Counted from the first letter of the stretch, positions 1 to 6,939 are shown. The stretch is DNA of 12,621 bases from Eubacteriales bacterium (GCA_028680875.1 JAQUJQ010000030.1:1-12621), one strand, 5' to 3'. The notes: generated by a model from the letters alone, not told the origin. Program-made: numbers and translations.

Positions 1-53
1 CCGCAGGAGCAACTGTTATGCTGAACGCTGTCTTAAAAGCCGATGCAAAATAA
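1..53 (+). CDS. C-terminal tail of an unidentified protein (partial)
   Basis: The frame beginning at base 3 is open from the window edge to a TAA at 51-53 and reads AGATVMLNAVLKADAK. The composition is plausible for the end of a membrane protein or permease, but 16 residues are too few to name a family. A strong hairpin terminator follows 25 bp later on the same strand, which supports a real gene ending here. It converges on the minus-strand amidase gene. Function unknown. Confidence 0.45.
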   Translation, partial: AGATVMLNAVLKADAK

Positions 54-77
54 AGGTAACATTTTCATGTAATAGTC

Positions 78-133
78 CGGGACGGTCCTTTTGATAAGCA
101 ATATTGCATCAAAGAGACCGTCCCGTTTATTTT
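78..133 (+). terminator. Long hairpin intrinsic terminator
   Basis: Arms at 78-95 (CGGGACGGTCCTTTTGAT) and 108-125 pair at 16 of 18 positions. The loop holds a further palindrome, GCAATATTGC, at 98-107. A T-rich run (TTTATTTT) follows at 126-133. It would stop + strand transcription from the gene that ends at 53. Lying between convergent genes, it may also hinder minus-strand transcripts, although no T-run follows on that side. Confidence 0.8.
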
Positions 134-139
134 AATCTG

Positions 140-1018
140 TTACTTAGTTATATGTAATTTTAGAATTTCATCATAGCTATCTACTCTTCTATCTCTATGG
201 AACTGAAGAATATCTCTGGCTCTTTTGATTTCATCCAAATCAAGCTCTGCTATAATCAAATCCTCTTCATTGTATTTTCCCTCCGCTATGATTCTCCCCC
301 ATGGATCAGAAACAAAACCTCTGCCGTAAAATTCCATAAAACCGCTTTCGTCTGCTGCATCTTCTCTCCCCACTCTGTTGCAGGCACAAACGTAAAAGTT
401 ATTATGGATTGCATGTCCTTTCATGCCGTCAATCCAGGTTTGAGACGTATCCAGTTCCGGATTGTCCGGTTCAGAGCCGATTGCTGAGGGATAGAATACA
501 AAATCGGCACCCTTGAGAGCTAAAATTCTGGTCGGTTCCGGGAACCATTGATCCCAACATATAAGTACACCAAAATTTCCGTATTTGCTATTAAAGATGA
601 GATAAGGAGAGTCTCCCGGTGTGAAATAATATTTTTCAATATATTGCGGCCCCTCCGGGATATGGTGCTTTCTATAAACTCCTAAAATTGTACCGTCTGC
701 ATCAATAGCAGCAACACTGTTAAAATAAACTCCGTCCATAGCGTACTCATAGAAACTGCTTGCAATAACTACATCCAATTCCTTTGCCAACGCCATCATC
801 TTCTGATTGGTTGGACCTTCCACAGGTTCTGCCCAATCGTATTTTGTATAATCAATCGTTTGGGGAAAATATAAACCGTTGAAAAGCTCTTGTGTGCAGA
901 TTATCTTAGCACCCTTTGCAGCCAATGCTCTGATCTGTTCTTCTGCTTTCTTCATGTTTACAGATCTATCCGGAACGCAATTAAACTGAGTCATACCAAT
1001 TGTAACTTTACCTTTCAT
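140..1018 (-). CDS. aguB: Nitrilase-superfamily amidase, N-carbamoylputrescine amidase-like
   Basis: This 292-residue carbon-nitrogen hydrolase has the Glu-Lys-Cys triad: E44 in CTQELFNG, K117 in YRKHHIP, and the nucleophile C154 in ICWDQWFPE. The ICWDQWFPE block and the EKYYFTPGD segment are typical of AguB, which converts N-carbamoylputrescine to putrescine, CO2 and ammonia in agmatine breakdown. Close relatives act on other N-carbamoyl compounds such as beta-ureidopropionate. The frame stays open upstream to 1153, but ATG 1018 is chosen because an AGGAGG lies at 1025-1030 and the conserved N-terminal block (KVTIGMTQFNC) starts there. It is the last gene of the sigma-54 operon. No agmatine deiminase or polyamine gene is visible nearby, so the family is sure and the physiological substrate is not. 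Confidence 0.85.
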   Translation of the reverse strand: MKGKVTIGMTQFNCVPDRSVNMKKAEEQIRALAAKGAKIICTQELFNGLYFPQTIDYTKYDWAEPVEGPTNQKMMALAKELDVVIASSFYEYAMDGVYFNSVAAIDADGTILGVYRKHHIPEGPQYIEKYYFTPGDSPYLIFNSKYGNFGVLICWDQWFPEPTRILALKGADFVFYPSAIGSEPDNPELDTSQTWIDGMKGHAIHNNFYVCACNRVGREDAADESGFMEFYGRGFVSDPWGRIIAEGKYNEEDLIIAELDLDEIKRARDILQFHRDRRVDSYDEILKLHITK

Positions 1019-1047
1019 AGCTGACCTCCTTTTTTTATCATTACTTT

Positions 1048-1254
1048 TTACTGTTTTAATACAAGCTTTGCAAAGGCTTCGAAGGACCAGTCCTCTATTC
1101 CGTCTATATCCTCTATCACCTTTAGAAAAAAGCATTTCGGTATTTCTCCACATTTTACACTATCCTCTACACAGAGGTTGCAGCCTTTATCGTGATTGAC
1201 GGGATTGAATTGACATTTATAATCTGTACATGGGCAAAAAGGTGAACTTTTCAT
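1048..1254 (-). CDS. Small cysteine-rich protein, DUF6485-like
   Basis: This 68-residue cytoplasmic protein has seven cysteines (C7, C9, C14, C25, C28, C35, C41) and the tail pattern GEIPKCFF...SFEAFAKLV. The CxC...C...CxxC...GExPxCFF layout recalls the DUF6485 family of small putative metal-binding proteins found in anaerobes; this is from memory of the family. AAGGAGG sits 8-9 bases before ATG 1254. The gene lies 73 bp after the amidohydrolase and 29 bp before the amidase, in the same orientation, so it is probably co-transcribed. An overlapping upstream extension of the amidase frame (1019-1153) is judged spurious. The role is unknown; zinc or iron-sulfur binding is possible from the cysteines alone. 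Confidence 0.7.
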   Translation of the reverse strand: MKSSPFCPCTDYKCQFNPVNHDKGCNLCVEDSVKCGEIPKCFFLKVIEDIDGIEDWSFEAFAKLVLKQ

Positions 1255-1327
1255 TTTTTAAAACCTCCTTCATTTATAGAAACACGGAGCCGTAAAGTCC
1301 GTTATATCATTCCCTACATGGAAATTT

Positions 1328-2947
1328 CTAACGTTTAAAAATAATCTTGCCATCCATTATCGTCATGTCAACCTTTGCTTCCAGTATCTCGCTCGGGTCA
1401 ATAGCAAAAAGGTTTCTGTCAATAACAACTATATCAGCAAATTTACCCGGTTCTAAGGTTCCCAGCTCTTCCTCTCTGCGTGTTCCATAGGCAGAACCAT
1501 AAGTATAGCTCCTTAATACCTCATAAAGAGACAGTTTTTCGGTAGGGTTCCAACCTCCCTTCGGTTCTCCGTCATTATGCAATCTTGTAACTGCCCGATA
1601 GATTTCTAAAAAGGGATTATTATCTACTACGGGACAATCGCTTCCCACTGCAATCAAGCCGGCCATATCATACATGCTTTTCAAAGGCCAGGTTTGATTG
1701 GCTCTTTCTTTTCCCAAGGTAACCGGATAGGGGTTTTCTGCAAAGGTCTGTGTCATAGCGATATGTTCCGGTTGCATAGAAGGTATTATGCCAAGTTCCC
1801 TGATTCTTGGTCTGTCCTCTTCGGAAACCAATTCCAAGTGCTCGATGGCATGACGACACTCGTTTTTCCCATAGAGATTAATGGCATTTTCATAATAATC
1901 CAGGGCCATCCGGGCTGATTTATCTCCGCAGCAGTGCAGCTTCACTGATAAACCTCTTTTATGTGCTTCCGGAATCTTGTTTTTGATTGCATCCACATTG
2001 TTTAAGGAAATTCCCACATTGCCCGGTGCATCTGTATATTCTTCCAGAACCAATGCAGTATGGGTGGTGCTGACCCCATCCAAAAATTGTTTCAACATAT
2101 CTACACGCAGCTTATCAGATTTATATTTATCTCTCCAGGATATAACATCATCCAGATTTCCAAGAAGATCTGGGGCAGCATGAATTCGGATTGTAAGCTC
2201 GCCCTTCTTGTCCATGTCGCTATATGTTTTCAAATGTCCCATGTTTCCGTGAAAATATGGTTGTACATCATTCACCGAAGTGATTCCATAGGCAGCGGCA
2301 GCCTCCATAAAAGCATTTAAAAACCGTTTTTCCTGCTCTAGTGAAAAAGAAAATGCATATTTACTGACCGCTCCAACAGCAGCTTCGTACAGGAATCCGG
2401 TAGGCTCTCCTGACTCATCTCTTCCAAAAAAACCTCCAAAGGGATCCGGCGTTTCACGGGTGATACCGGCCAATTCAAGTGCTTTGCTGTTTACCCAGGC
2501 TCCATGGGCCTCGGCATTCAAAAGAAATACCGGCTTATCCGGAAACAGCTTATCCAAGGATTTTTTGGTCGGAGGGGTTCTGTTATCCCAAAATATGTGA
2601 TACCAGCTAAAGCCTATTATCCATTCGAAGTCGTCATACTCACCATTGTCGTAAGCCTTTTTTACCATCTCGACCGCTTCTTTTTCAGATCTGGCGTCTG
2701 CCAGGTTTACAAATGTTTTATACATGCCTGCCATGAGAAGATGGGTGTGACTATCGTGGAAACCCGGCATTACCAGTTTGTCGCCGCAGTCATAGACTTT
2801 GGTATTCGGACCTACCCATTTCTCGGTACTCCAATTATATATTACTCCTGCGATGCGGTTATCTTTAACAGCAACAAATCCTTTGAAAGGTTTTTCCTTA
2901 ATACTATCGAAGATAGCTTTACCTTTAAGAATTAAATCAGCTTGCAT
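1328..2947 (-). CDS. Amidohydrolase family protein (Amidohydrolase_3, YtcJ-like)
   Basis: This 539-residue protein has the usual length and landmarks of Amidohydrolase_3 metal-dependent hydrolases: HxH at H67/H69 in PGFHDSHTHL, AHGAWVNSKAL near 147-157, KQFLDGV at 286-292 (candidate metal-bridging region), H338 in KLHCCGD, RHAIEH at 365-370, and GSDCPV with D437 near the C-terminus. The family cleaves C-N bonds in amides and formamides, as in N-substituted formamide deformylase, but most members are uncharacterised. There is no signal peptide, so it is probably cytoplasmic. ATG 2947 follows an AGGAG about 7 bases upstream. The antiporter gene ends only 12 bp before this start, so the two are translationally close. 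It likely works on a substrate imported by the antiporter, before or after the amidase step. Confidence 0.9.
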   Translation of the reverse strand: MQADLILKGKAIFDSIKEKPFKGFVAVKDNRIAGVIYNWSTEKWVGPNTKVYDCGDKLVMPGFHDSHTHLLMAGMYKTFVNLADARSEKEAVEMVKKAYDNGEYDDFEWIIGFSWYHIFWDNRTPPTKKSLDKLFPDKPVFLLNAEAHGAWVNSKALELAGITRETPDPFGGFFGRDESGEPTGFLYEAAVGAVSKYAFSFSLEQEKRFLNAFMEAAAAYGITSVNDVQPYFHGNMGHLKTYSDMDKKGELTIRIHAAPDLLGNLDDVISWRDKYKSDKLRVDMLKQFLDGVSTTHTALVLEEYTDAPGNVGISLNNVDAIKNKIPEAHKRGLSVKLHCCGDKSARMALDYYENAINLYGKNECRHAIEHLELVSEEDRPRIRELGIIPSMQPEHIAMTQTFAENPYPVTLGKERANQTWPLKSMYDMAGLIAVGSDCPVVDNNPFLEIYRAVTRLHNDGEPKGGWNPTEKLSLYEVLRSYTYGSAYGTRREEELGTLEPGKFADIVVIDRNLFAIDPSEILEAKVDMTIMDGKIIFKR

Positions 2948-2959
2948 AAAACGCTCCTT

Positions 2960-4312
2960 TTATAACACAAAACCAAATACTGTAAATAATATGAGTGCAA
3001 CAGCAGCCGGAGCCACAATCATTGGAAGTGCTGTTTTTGCATAATCAGTATTTGTAATTCCTGTTACCGCCGATGCTAAAGTTACAGCATCTCCAAAGAA
3101 ACAAGTATGGCTTCCAAATGCTCCCGCAGATACAATAGCACCCCCTACAAGAATTGTATCCGCTCCCAGAGTTGTGGCCAAAGGAATCAAAATCGGTGAT
3201 GCAATTGTCATTGTCCCCCAGAAGCTTCCTGTAAAGGAGGCTATAGCTGAGCAGATTATGAACGCAATAACCGGTAATAATTTTGCATTAATAATCGGCT
3301 CTGCAACAGATATTACATATTCGGTAAGGCCCAACTCTCCGTTTGCTCTTTGCAGTAAAAAAGCTGAGAGTACGATTCCCGTGCACAGAACCATGCTCTG
3401 AAATCCTTCGACCGAGTGATCACAAAGCTCCGATAATGTCATTATCTTTTGAGGTACGAATAGAAGTATACAAACTACGAATCCAACCGCCATACCGATC
3501 AGGATATCATTCGTATAAAGAGTGACCGCAATTAAGACAGCCATAGGAAGAATGAAGTTCCACATGCTTGTTTTCTCGATGTCTTCAAATCCGCCAATCT
3601 GTTTTACCTGAGAGCCTTCCGGGAACAACCGGCCCTCATCTGCTCTTAACTGTGCTTTCTTCATCGGCCCCCATAATGGAATCACTCCCAATGATAGCAA
3701 TGGGACGAACAGCACTGCCGCCCATGCATAGAACATGAAAGGGATCGTATGTACATAAGCCATATAACTGCTGCCATTCACCTGCACCCCGAGGCCATCA
3801 TAAATCGATATCATCAAAATTGCCCAAGATGACATTGGGACCAGCACACACACCGCAGCACCTGTCGAGTTGACGATATAGGCCAGATATTCCCGTGCCA
3901 CATTATGTTTATCTGTGATATTTCTCATTGCGGTTCCTACACCCAGGTTATTTAGGTAATCATCGATAAACACTAAGATACCTAATACCCAGGTAATCAG
4001 TAGTGATGATGCTCTTGTTTTTGCCACTTTCGTTCCAAAATCACCAAAACCCAATGCTCCTCCCGACTTTTCCAGCAATACTATTACTATGCCATAGAGT
4101 CCGAATACCAAAACAAACCAACCGTTCTCTGAAATAATTGTTGCAAATCCGTAAAGGAATTCAGTAAAGAAGGTTGCTTTATAGAGAATAACGTATCCTA
4201 CCAGTGCGCCTAATATCAAAGGCTCGACTGTTTTTCTAGAAATAACGGCCGTGACAATAACTACTGTTACAGGAATTAAACTTATAATTCCATAATTCGA
4301 AGCAAGCTCCAT
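2960..4312 (-). CDS. NhaC-family Na+/H+ antiporter-type transporter
   Basis: This 450-residue integral membrane protein has about a dozen hydrophobic segments. NhaC-family landmarks include FIDDYLNNLGVG (115-126), STGAAVCVLVPMSSWA (149-164), TGSFWGTMTIASPILIPLA (361-379) and AFGSHTCFFGDAV (398-410). Members exchange Na+ with H+ or with organic anions; MleN, a malate/Na+-lactate antiporter, is one example. Placement as first gene of a catabolic operon suggests substrate uptake or product export rather than sodium homeostasis, which is inference. ATG 4312 is chosen over the open frame to 4348 because AAGGAGG lies 5-6 bases upstream. It is the gene nearest to the sigma-54 promoter at 4365-4379, and its stop lies next to the ribosome binding site of the next gene. 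Confidence 0.9.
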   Translation of the reverse strand: MELASNYGIISLIPVTVVIVTAVISRKTVEPLILGALVGYVILYKATFFTEFLYGFATIISENGWFVLVFGLYGIVIVLLEKSGGALGFGDFGTKVAKTRASSLLITWVLGILVFIDDYLNNLGVGTAMRNITDKHNVAREYLAYIVNSTGAAVCVLVPMSSWAILMISIYDGLGVQVNGSSYMAYVHTIPFMFYAWAAVLFVPLLSLGVIPLWGPMKKAQLRADEGRLFPEGSQVKQIGGFEDIEKTSMWNFILPMAVLIAVTLYTNDILIGMAVGFVVCILLFVPQKIMTLSELCDHSVEGFQSMVLCTGIVLSAFLLQRANGELGLTEYVISVAEPIINAKLLPVIAFIICSAIASFTGSFWGTMTIASPILIPLATTLGADTILVGGAIVSAGAFGSHTCFFGDAVTLASAVTGITNTDYAKTALPMIVAPAAVALILFTVFGFVL

Positions 4313-4364
4313 GATTACCTCCTTAATAAATGATTTGAATAACGTCATTCATATTTAATATTTC

Positions 4365-4379
4365 GCAAGAATTATGCCA
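4365..4379 (-). promoter_or_regulatory. Sigma-54 (-24/-12) promoter of the antiporter-hydrolase operon
   Basis: The minus strand reads TGGCATAATTCTTGC. The GG (-24) and GC (-12) doublets are separated by exactly 10 bases, as in consensus TGGCAC-N5-TTGC. Transcription would start around 4353, leaving a leader of about 40 bases before ATG 4312. The gene for a sigma-54 activator lies immediately upstream, and no competing sigma-A promoter is evident in this gap. Confidence 0.87.
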
Positions 4380-4409
4380 GGATGAAAACGTTGGAATTTA
4401 CAGGTTTTA

Positions 4410-4448
4410 AAAATAAATAAAAAAGTGGCGTAAGTATAAACTGACGCC
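4410..4448 (-). terminator. Intrinsic terminator of the sigma-54 activator gene
   Basis: On the minus strand, 4448-4427 forms a 9-bp stem (GGCGTCAGT / ACTTACGCC, one mismatch) with a 4-base loop. It is followed by an A/T stretch beginning ACTTTTTT. It sits about 100 bp after the activator stop codon and upstream of the sigma-54 promoter, so the activator and the operon are separate transcription units. Confidence 0.75.
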
Positions 4449-4488
4449 GTTTGGAATAAATATTATTTGAATATTGCGACAAATTAAG

Positions 4489-4536
4489 CAATTCTAATAG
4501 TCTTAGGGCTTAGTAATTGATGTAATCTTAGGCTTA
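4489..4536 (-). promoter_or_regulatory. Candidate upstream activator-binding region
   Basis: Two weak symmetries lie about 110-160 bp upstream of the -24 element, the usual range for enhancer sites of sigma-54 activators. CAATTCTAA (4489-4497) is inverted against TTAGTAATTG (4510-4519). TCTTAGGGCTTA (4501-4512) is repeated as TCTTAGGCTTA (4526-4536). Both fall in the 3' untranslated region of the activator gene. The assignment is positional only. Confidence 0.27.
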
Positions 4537-4552
4537 CACTGTATTTATATAC

Positions 4553-5956
4553 TTACAGTTTAATATTCAACCTTTTCATTTTCTGATAAAGTAATGGCCT
4601 TGATATTTTTAATACTTTTGCCGCTTTGCTTTTATTGTTGTCACAATCAAAAATCACCTTTATTAAAAGCTCCCTTTCTGCAGCATTTTTCAACGCTTCA
4701 ATCGGGCTTATACTTTCAAATATATCTTTTTTATCTGTGTTGATATTTATTTCCCGATACGTTCGTTTCTCAAGCCTTTCAAAGATTACTTGTTTGAATT
4801 TAAAGTGCTCCGGCAATAGAGTATCCCCTTCCACATAATTCATGGCCCGCTCTATTACATTATGTAATTCCCGTACGTTTCCCGGCCAGTCATAAGACTT
4901 AAACATATCATAAACGACGGGATTTACCTTTGTCACCCTTTTCCCCATAACCGGATTCAATTCAACGACAACAGACTGTGTAAGAAGAGGTATATCATCA
5001 ATCCTGTCTCTTAACGGCGGAGTATGTATTTCGATCACATTTAATCTATAATATAAATCCTCTCTGAATTTACCTTCTTTAATAAGCTGTCTCAAATCTT
5101 TATTTGTTGCAGTAATGATCCTGACATCAACAGGTATACAGCCGGAACCTCCGATTCGATTGATCTCTTTCTCCTGAAGTACTCTAAGTAATTTCGGCTG
5201 CAAGCTCATCGGCATTTGATTTATTTCATCAATAAAAAACGTTCCGGTATCTGCCTGTTCAAATTTACCTTTTTTCCCTTCTTTTATGGCTCCCGTGAAG
5301 GATCCTCCATCATATCCAAAGAGCTCCGATTCGGCCAGTGATTCCGGTAAAGCAGAGGCGTTGATTCTTACAAAGGAATTATTTCTCCGATTACTCAGAT
5401 TGTGAATCGAATGAGCGACCAATTCCTTACCGGTTCCGGTTTCTCCTGTAATCAATACGGATGAATTTGTATGAGCAGCCTGTGTAATATGCTCTCTTAA
5501 GTTAACTATTTGATCAGAATTTCCTATGATATTATTTATTGTGTATTTGGTTCCGGTCAGATTCATTATCTCATGTGATAAAAATTTGAATTCCCGATCC
5601 AGAAACTGCCTGTACCGGTCTGCAAAATCATATAAGAATTCAGACCCTTGTATTACGTCATATTCCAGTAAACCTATCTTGATATCATTCTTGTATATGG
5701 GTACGTGAACACTAATCCCTATTCCAACATTAGTATTATAAAAAACTATTCTGATTTTATTATATTTAAGCCCTTCTATCATTTGTGTATAAGGAAAAAC
5801 ATCGATTATATTCTTGCCTATGGATTCATCCCTGTCAACCAAAAGATAATCAGCACACTGCTCGCTCATATAAATGACGCTGCCATCGTTATCTATGGCG
5901 AGTACACCCGGTACATGTTCTAAGTATAGTTTGTAGTCATCAAAATCAAGTTTCAT
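4553..5956 (-). CDS. PAS-domain sigma-54-dependent transcriptional activator
   Basis: This 467-residue protein has three parts. The N-terminal PAS-like sensor is roughly residues 5-100 (VPGVLAIDNDGSVIYMSE). The AAA+ domain is roughly 143-370, with Walker A GETGTGKE (171-178), the sigma-54-contact loop GSFTGA (218-223), Walker B TFFIDE (239-244), REDLYYRLNV (298-307) and WPGNVREL (357-364). A Fis-type helix-turn-helix is at about 437-463 (NNKSKAAKVLKISRPLLYQKM). It should bind enhancer DNA and remodel sigma-54 polymerase at the -24/-12 promoter of the adjacent operon, switched by a ligand or signal in the PAS domain. No receiver domain is present, so it is not a phosphorelay regulator. ATG 5956 follows a GGGGGT ribosome site. 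The sigma-54 loop has Ser in place of the usual Ala (GAFTGA). Confidence 0.92.
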   Translation of the reverse strand: MKLDFDDYKLYLEHVPGVLAIDNDGSVIYMSEQCADYLLVDRDESIGKNIIDVFPYTQMIEGLKYNKIRIVFYNTNVGIGISVHVPIYKNDIKIGLLEYDVIQGSEFLYDFADRYRQFLDREFKFLSHEIMNLTGTKYTINNIIGNSDQIVNLREHITQAAHTNSSVLITGETGTGKELVAHSIHNLSNRRNNSFVRINASALPESLAESELFGYDGGSFTGAIKEGKKGKFEQADTGTFFIDEINQMPMSLQPKLLRVLQEKEINRIGGSGCIPVDVRIITATNKDLRQLIKEGKFREDLYYRLNVIEIHTPPLRDRIDDIPLLTQSVVVELNPVMGKRVTKVNPVVYDMFKSYDWPGNVRELHNVIERAMNYVEGDTLLPEHFKFKQVIFERLEKRTYREININTDKKDIFESISPIEALKNAAERELLIKVIFDCDNNKSKAAKVLKISRPLLYQKMKRLNIKL

Positions 5957-5976
5957 CTCTACCCCCTATACATTAA

Positions 5977-6035
5977 TTATAAAATAGATTATTGGGTATT
6001 ATATCACGTATTTATACATATTTTAATCATTTGCT
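5977..6035. repeat. 59-bp direct repeat, copy 1 (left flank of HEPN-MNT cassette)
   Basis: Identical base for base to 6881-6939, in the same orientation. The two copies bracket the HEPN and nucleotidyltransferase genes with a period of 904 bp. This copy carries the promoter region of the sigma-54 activator gene, so the other copy most likely arose when the cassette was inserted. Confidence 0.95.
5998..6006 (-). promoter_or_regulatory. Extended -10 promoter for the sigma-54 activator gene
   Basis: The minus strand reads TGATATAAT (TGn plus TATAAT), about 40 bases before the activator start codon, with only a weak -35 match. The same element is present in the second repeat copy at 6902-6910, where it points at the HEPN gene. 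Confidence 0.5.
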
Positions 6036-6048
6036 ACTCTACGACAAG

Positions 6049-6399
6049 TCAGTTGGTGTTGGCGTCTGCCATCGCTACTATCGACAACTCAATTCCCGTT
6101 TTCAATACTTCCCTTACTATTCCTATTCTCTCTTCGTAATCTTGTTTTGTGAAAGAAATGGGCTGTAAATCTACTCCCTTATATTTCCTAGCCATTTTCA
6201 GTAAGTATTTAATGCTCTCTACACGTTCCATATCTTTAAATGAGTCAGAAAATATGGCTAAATCAATATCACTATCTATACCATAATTACCTTTAGCGTA
6301 AGAGCCAAATAGAATAGCTTTGTCTATATCTATTTCAGAGCTCAAATCTTTTAAATAGTTTATCACTACTTCTCTAATGTTTTCAGGGATTTCAACCAT
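6049..6399 (-). CDS. mntA: Minimal nucleotidyltransferase, MntA-like antitoxin
   Basis: This 116-residue nucleotidyltransferase-fold protein has GSYAKG at 32-37, DSDID at 42-46 (D44 and D46 the metal-binding pair) and a third acidic position, D77, in GVDLQP. In HEPN-MNT modules this protein neutralises the HEPN partner, in studied cases by adding AMP to a tyrosine. The start overlaps the end of the HEPN gene by 34 bp, and AGGAGG lies 7 bases before ATG 6399. Relatives usually end near ...TGIEL; here 12 further residues (SIVAMADANTN region) follow, encoded by a G+C-richer patch that looks foreign to its surroundings. No terminator is seen after it; the first 59-bp repeat follows within 13 bases. 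Confidence 0.87.
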   Translation of the reverse strand: MVEIPENIREVVINYLKDLSSEIDIDKAILFGSYAKGNYGIDSDIDLAIFSDSFKDMERVESIKYLLKMARKYKGVDLQPISFTKQDYEERIGIVREVLKTGIELSIVAMADANTN

Positions 6400-6791
6400 A
6401 GGAACACCTCCTTCGTGTTCACCAATACCTCTGAAGCCTTTTCTTTAGTTATAGATTTTGATATTTTTTCTTTATATGAAGGATATCTTTCTGATATATA
6501 ATATGCTAACAATTCATCAAAGAAGGAAAAATATTTTTCTGCGACCAACTTCTCTTTTTCTTCGAACTTTTCTACGTTGAAAGTTCTGTCAAAAATATTC
6601 CATATGTTATGAATTCTAGGAGGCTCTTCTCCTTTATGCACTATAAATAGACCTTTAACTAATTTTTCAACAGCCTGTTGACACATAAAAACAACATATA
6701 AATACCTGCCTGTTAATAGCATAGCTTCAGCCGTATCTAAATCATATTCAGCTATGTCTTCCCAATAATCGTATTTCTCTTTATTGTCCAA
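6366..6791 (-). CDS. HEPN-domain protein, HepT-like putative toxin
   Basis: This 141-residue helical protein has HEPN signatures: YVVFMCQQAVEKLVKGLF (32-49), RIHNIW (59-64), AYYISERYPSYKE (96-108) and a C-terminal helix ending FLWLKSL. Partner HEPN proteins of minimal nucleotidyltransferases are RNases or tRNA-targeting toxins in several systems. The canonical RNase motif R-x4-6-H is not present: H52 and H61 have no arginine at that distance. It may be a PF05168-type HEPN with a different or lost activity. The start is TTG 6791, preceded by AAGAAGGTG. Translation is coupled to mntA by a 34-bp overlap. Transcription may come from TGCTACAAT at 6828-6836 or from the repeat-borne promoter at 6902-6910. 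Confidence 0.85.
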   Translation of the reverse strand: MDNKEKYDYWEDIAEYDLDTAEAMLLTGRYLYVVFMCQQAVEKLVKGLFIVHKGEEPPRIHNIWNIFDRTFNVEKFEEKEKLVAEKYFSFFDELLAYYISERYPSYKEKISKSITKEKASEVLVNTKEVFLWLKSLKTLEK

Positions 6792-6827
6792 TCAGATCAC
6801 CTTCTTAATAAACCAATACTCATTCAT

Positions 6828-6836
6828 ATTGTAGCA
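6828..6836 (-). promoter_or_regulatory. Possible extended -10 promoter of the HEPN gene
   Basis: The minus strand reads TGCTACAAT, 37 bases before the TTG start. A TTGACA lies upstream but at a spacing too long (24 bp) to serve as its -35. TTGAC and GTCAA (6839-6863) form an inverted repeat just upstream that could be an autoregulatory site. Confidence 0.4.
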
Positions 6837-6880
6837 AATTGACTGGGCGATAGCTACTGTCAACCGGCAATTTTTAATAG

Positions 6881-6939
6881 TTATAAAATAGATTATTGGG
6901 TATTATATCACGTATTTATACATATTTTAATCATTTGCT
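6881..6939. repeat. 59-bp direct repeat, copy 2 (right flank of HEPN-MNT cassette)
   Basis: Identical to 5977-6035. It contains the same minus-strand TGATATAAT (6902-6910), which here faces the HEPN gene about 110 bp away and could drive the cassette. Confidence 0.95.

Noticed and set aside
1019..1153. N-terminal extension of the amidase upstream of ATG 1018
   Set aside because: It overlaps the Cys-rich gene, is basic and unlike nitrilases, and the AGGAGG at 1025-1030 fits ATG 1018.
2504..2935. Long + strand open frame of 143 codons
   Set aside because: It lies wholly antisense to the well-supported amidohydrolase gene and has no family-like sequence or ribosome site of note.
4365..4379. 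Sigma-54 promoters in front of other genes
   Set aside because: I looked upstream of adh, mazEF, the ATPase and the small membrane protein for GG-N10-GC elements of this quality and saw none; these have sigma-A-like boxes.
5977..6939. CRISPR array or insertion sequence
   Set aside because: There are only two copies of the 59-mer, 904 bp apart. No transposase gene or clear terminal inverted repeats were found.
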